In this document: in pieces, positions 62,286-64,000 of the stretch
Layout: each line of letters opens with the position of its first letter
Position numbering within the stretch: the stretch's first letter is position 1
NCBI RefSeq assembly: GCF_018255755.1
Contig: NZ_CP073766.1
Coordinates: 3,968,001-4,032,000, forward strand
Length of the DNA: 64,000 bases
Source: Chitinophaga sp. HK235
GTDB taxonomy: Bacteria > Bacteroidota > Bacteroidia > Chitinophagales > Chitinophagaceae
Direction: 5' to 3'
Position numbers and translations under genes: made by a program
Notes under the pieces: generated by a model
What the model was told of the DNA's origin: nothing
Database searches by the model: none
What the model saw: only the letters and a program-made list of their open reading frames with translations

Positions 62286-62316
62286 CAAAGATAACATAAC
62301 ATTTTATAAAAACAAA
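62286..62316 (-). promoter_or_regulatory. Promoter of rpsU
   Basis: On the minus strand TTTG (62313-62316), 19 bases, TATCTTTG (62286-62293), a perfect consensus; the leader would be about 22 bases and contain the SD. Confidence 0.82.
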
Positions 62317-62436
62317 AAACCAATTTCCGATTCCGGGATTTTTTGATGTATCGTACTGATATGCAGGGGAAAAGGAATTGATCTATGCCACTGCTCACCG
62401 GTGCGTCCTATCAAAAAATCCCATTACCGGCGACTG

Positions 62437-63189
62437 TTAATCTTTGATTTTCTTTTTCAGGAGACTTACCTGATCCTGCAGGTGGCTGACCATATCAGCC
62501 AGATGGTTGACACTCATACGGCTTTGCTGGCTGGATTTGCTGATAACGGCATCAGACTGCCATAATTCCAGCACATCCTCCATTTCCACCGGATAAGGTT
62601 CAAACTGGGGATTGTCTGATACGAGTGTAAGCCTGGATTTGGAACGGGTGCTTTTCACCACTCTTTTAAAAACAATGCCTTCACGGGAAGTGATTACCAC
62701 GTAGGTTTCATTGCTTTTGATTTCTTCCCAGCCTTCTACCTTATGGCATACGATAACGGAACCGGAGGTAACAGGCAACATGGAATCACCGGCAATTTCA
62801 AAAGCGCGGTAATCGCCGGCACCCAGCATAGGCAGGGTGAAGGTGTTGAGCTCCTCAATAAATTCATCGTCATTGTAGCCGGCAAGGTAACCGGCGGCAG
62901 CTTTCACCGGTACAAACTGTATCGCCTGACGGGCGCTGCCCAGTTTCTGCTGGCGGCGCTTCTCCAGGAAATTATCTTTCTGGGAACCGAGATCACGCCG
63001 GAGCAGGTCATCGATGGAAACCCGGAACATGTCACTGACCTGTTCCAGCACCTCCGTACGTGGCTCCGCACGCTCTTCCTCGTATGCACCCAGCAAAGAA
63101 CGCTTGATGCCCAGTTTGTCTGCAAACTCTTGCTGCGTCCAGCCTTTTTGCTTACGCAGATATTTCAAATTCTGACATACTACGGACAT
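62437..63189 (-). CDS. XRE-type regulator with LexA-like S24 peptidase domain
   Basis: A 250-residue repressor. An N-terminal XRE helix-turn-helix (NLKYLRKQKGWTQQEFADKL and GIKRSLLGAYEEERAEP, residues 7-43) is followed by an S24 domain with the self-cleavage site A99-G100 in VKAAAGYL, the nucleophile S136 in GDSMLPVTSG and the general base K175 in GIVFKRVV. A C-terminal heptad-rich helix (VNHLADMVSHLQDQVSLLKK) extends beyond the peptidase fold and may add oligomerisation. No phage genes are nearby, so this is more likely a chromosomal stress regulator. Its promoter has two palindromes suitable for autorepression. Confidence 0.92.
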   Translation of the reverse strand: MSVVCQNLKYLRKQKGWTQQEFADKLGIKRSLLGAYEEERAEPRTEVLEQVSDMFRVSIDDLLRRDLGSQKDNFLEKRRQQKLGSARQAIQFVPVKAAAGYLAGYNDDEFIEELNTFTLPMLGAGDYRAFEIAGDSMLPVTSGSVIVCHKVEGWEEIKSNETYVVITSREGIVFKRVVKSTRSKSRLTLVSDNPQFEPYPVEMEDVLELWQSDAVISKSSQQSRMSVNHLADMVSHLQDQVSLLKKKIKD

Positions 63190-63192
63190 AAC

Positions 63193-63228
63193 CTAAATAA
63201 TTTAGTACCTTGCTAACAAAATTAGCAA
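63193..63228 (-). promoter_or_regulatory. Two palindromic operators at the XRE/S24 promoter
   Basis: CTAAAT-A-ATTTAG (63193-63205) lies four bases before the ATG and TTGCTAA-N5-TTAGCAA (63210-63228) encloses the -7-like TAATTTTG on the minus strand (63217-63224). A -33-like TTTG at 63246-63249 lies 21 bases away. Confidence 0.6.
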
Positions 63229-63297
63229 ATAATTTTATAAAATCCCAAATATATTCAAGCCGCTTCGCTTATTTTTGCGCGGTAAAATCAACATGTT

Positions 63298-63744
63298 ATG
63301 GTACATCTACACTCCATTCTGAGATGGGCAATCGTATTGGCTGGGCTTTGGGCAGTTATCCGCGCTTTTAAAGGTGTTTCCGGCAAAACGCCGTTCACCG
63401 CAGCTGATAATAAAGCAGGATTGTTTTTTATGATCTTCTGTGATATCCAGCTTTTGGTAGGACTGCTGTTATATTTTGTATTTAGCGAGAAAGCAAAAGC
63501 CGGACTGGCAGACATGGGCGCCGCTATGAAAAATCCTGCCCTGCGCTTTTTTACTGTTGAGCACACCCTCATGGCTGTGATTGCCATCGCCCTGGTGCAT
63601 ATCGGCAAATCCAAAGTGAAAAAAGCTACTTCCGATGCTCAGAAACACAAGCTGGCCCTTACATTCTATGGCATTGCATTTATCCTGATCCTGGCGCTCA
63701 TCCCCTGGCCTTTCCGTCAGGCACTGGGTGCAGCCTGGTACTAA
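63298..63744 (+). CDS. Small four-helix membrane protein, cytochrome-b-like
   Basis: A 148-residue membrane protein with four predicted helices: HSILRWAIVLAGLWAVIRAF, GLFFMIFCDIQLLVGLLLYF, a helix around FTVEHTLMAVIAIALVHIGK and LTFYGIAFILILALIPWPF. Paired histidines at the membrane edges (LHSILRW and VEHTLMAVIAIALVHIG) could carry haem, and Bacteroidota relatives are sometimes labelled cytochrome B. No function is established. A -7-like TATTTTTG at 63270-63277 precedes it, and it shares the upstream region with the divergent XRE/S24 regulator. Confidence 0.75.
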   Translation: MVHLHSILRWAIVLAGLWAVIRAFKGVSGKTPFTAADNKAGLFFMIFCDIQLLVGLLLYFVFSEKAKAGLADMGAAMKNPALRFFTVEHTLMAVIAIALVHIGKSKVKKATSDAQKHKLALTFYGIAFILILALIPWPFRQALGAAWY

Positions 63745-63768
63745 TATCAAGCAAAAACGTATTGATGA

Positions 63769-63796
63769 AAAATGGCGGTCAATAGACCGCCATTTT
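63769..63796. terminator. Bidirectional terminator
   Basis: A perfect 12-bp stem (63769-63780 with 63785-63796), loop AATA, followed by TCTTTTTATT; it ends the small membrane protein gene and, on the other strand, the SdpI-like gene. Confidence 0.82.
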
Positions 63797-63825
63797 CTTT
63801 TTATTGATTGACCACTACGAAATAC

Positions 63826-64000
63826 TTATCCTTTGTCCTTATTATACAACCGGAAGGAGTAGATATAAGGCAGGGCTGCCAGTACAATAGCCGCAAAGAA
63901 AATCAGAAACACCCCGGTAATCAGCGGCAGGAAAAAACTAATGATGATCATCACCACACCGGCACTGATCCATAAAGTAGCCGCCATCTGGTGCGTTTTA
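63826..64000 (-). CDS. SdpI-like membrane protein (C-terminal end, cut by window end)
   Basis: The minus-strand frame is open from 63999 to the TAA at 63826-63828 and encodes about 57 residues: KTHQMAATLWISAGVVMIII, then a second helix GVFLIFFAAIVLAALPYIYS and a short basic tail. The W.KTH..-type start before paired helices resembles the C-terminal part of SdpI/YfhL family proteins, of which some confer immunity to toxic peptides. Most of the protein lies outside the window, so the family call is tentative. Confidence 0.55.
   Translation of the reverse strand, partial: KTHQMAATLWISAGVVMIIISFFLPLITGVFLIFFAAIVLAALPYIYSFRLYNKDKG

Noticed and set aside
62437..63189. Phage CI-type repressor marking a prophage
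   Set aside because: XRE-S24 architecture is shared by phage repressors, but no other phage gene is present and the neighbours are housekeeping genes.

Overview
The window is chromosomal DNA from a member of the phylum Bacteroidota, most probably the Chitinophagaceae and close to Chitinophaga (an inference from protein style and gene content, not from a search). The signs are a SusC/SusD pair behind an ECF sigma factor and a FecR-type anti-sigma factor, Wzi-type and STN-TonB outer-membrane proteins, TTTG-N18/19-TAnnTTTG promoters in front of several tRNA and housekeeping genes, and general scarcity of Shine-Dalgarno sequences. There are no phage genes, insertion sequences or CRISPR arrays.

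Layout. 1-5 kb: the 3' end of an AldB-type aldehyde dehydrogenase with its DUF779 partner, an internally shortened ATP-grasp gene, an Lrp/AsnC regulator divergent from a class V aminotransferase, a GNAT acetyltransferase and a secreted tail-fibre-like protein. 5-10 kb: tRNA-Gln(CTG), a Wzi-like barrel, a secreted propeller-like protein and an FAD oxidoreductase. 10-17.6 kb: an ECF sigma - FecR - SusC - SusD nutrient-uptake locus without catabolic enzymes. 17.7-24 kb: GAPDH, a GlxA-type regulator and a DUF6493-like/SWIM pair. 24-29 kb: a class I terpene synthase lying between two hybrid histidine kinases. 29-31 kb: an AbiE type IV toxin-antitoxin locus with an ordered operator and a broken toxin gene, next to tRNA-Gln(TTG). 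31-44.9 kb: membrane transport, regulation and envelope genes, including a TPR/LuxR-type membrane regulator whose promoter shares a precisely phased TGTAG operator with a neighbouring small membrane-protein gene. 45-60.3 kb: the transcription/translation core, all on the minus strand: tRNA-Thr, -Tyr, -Gly, -Thr, a tRNA-like element, tuf, tRNA-Trp, secE, nusG, then an inserted transglutaminase gene, then rplK, rplA, rplJ, rplL, rpoB, rpoC. 60.5-64 kb: short HPF, a Xer recombinase, rpsU, an XRE/S24 regulator with palindromic operators, a small membrane protein and the end of an SdpI-like gene.

The most noteworthy observations are the shared phased TGTAG operator (35.8 and 38.4 kb), the terpene synthase between two related kinases of which one has lost its G1 box, the AbiE locus with a 34-nt tandem operator and a toxin lacking its DxD motif, the transglutaminase gene with its own terminator and promoter signals splitting the nusG-rplK junction, a tRNA-like sequence with an unpaired anticodon arm in front of tuf, and degenerate 7-nt periodic repeats in the rpoB-rpoC and tuf-tRNA-Trp spacers. 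All family assignments come from reading the translated sequence; none was checked against a database.
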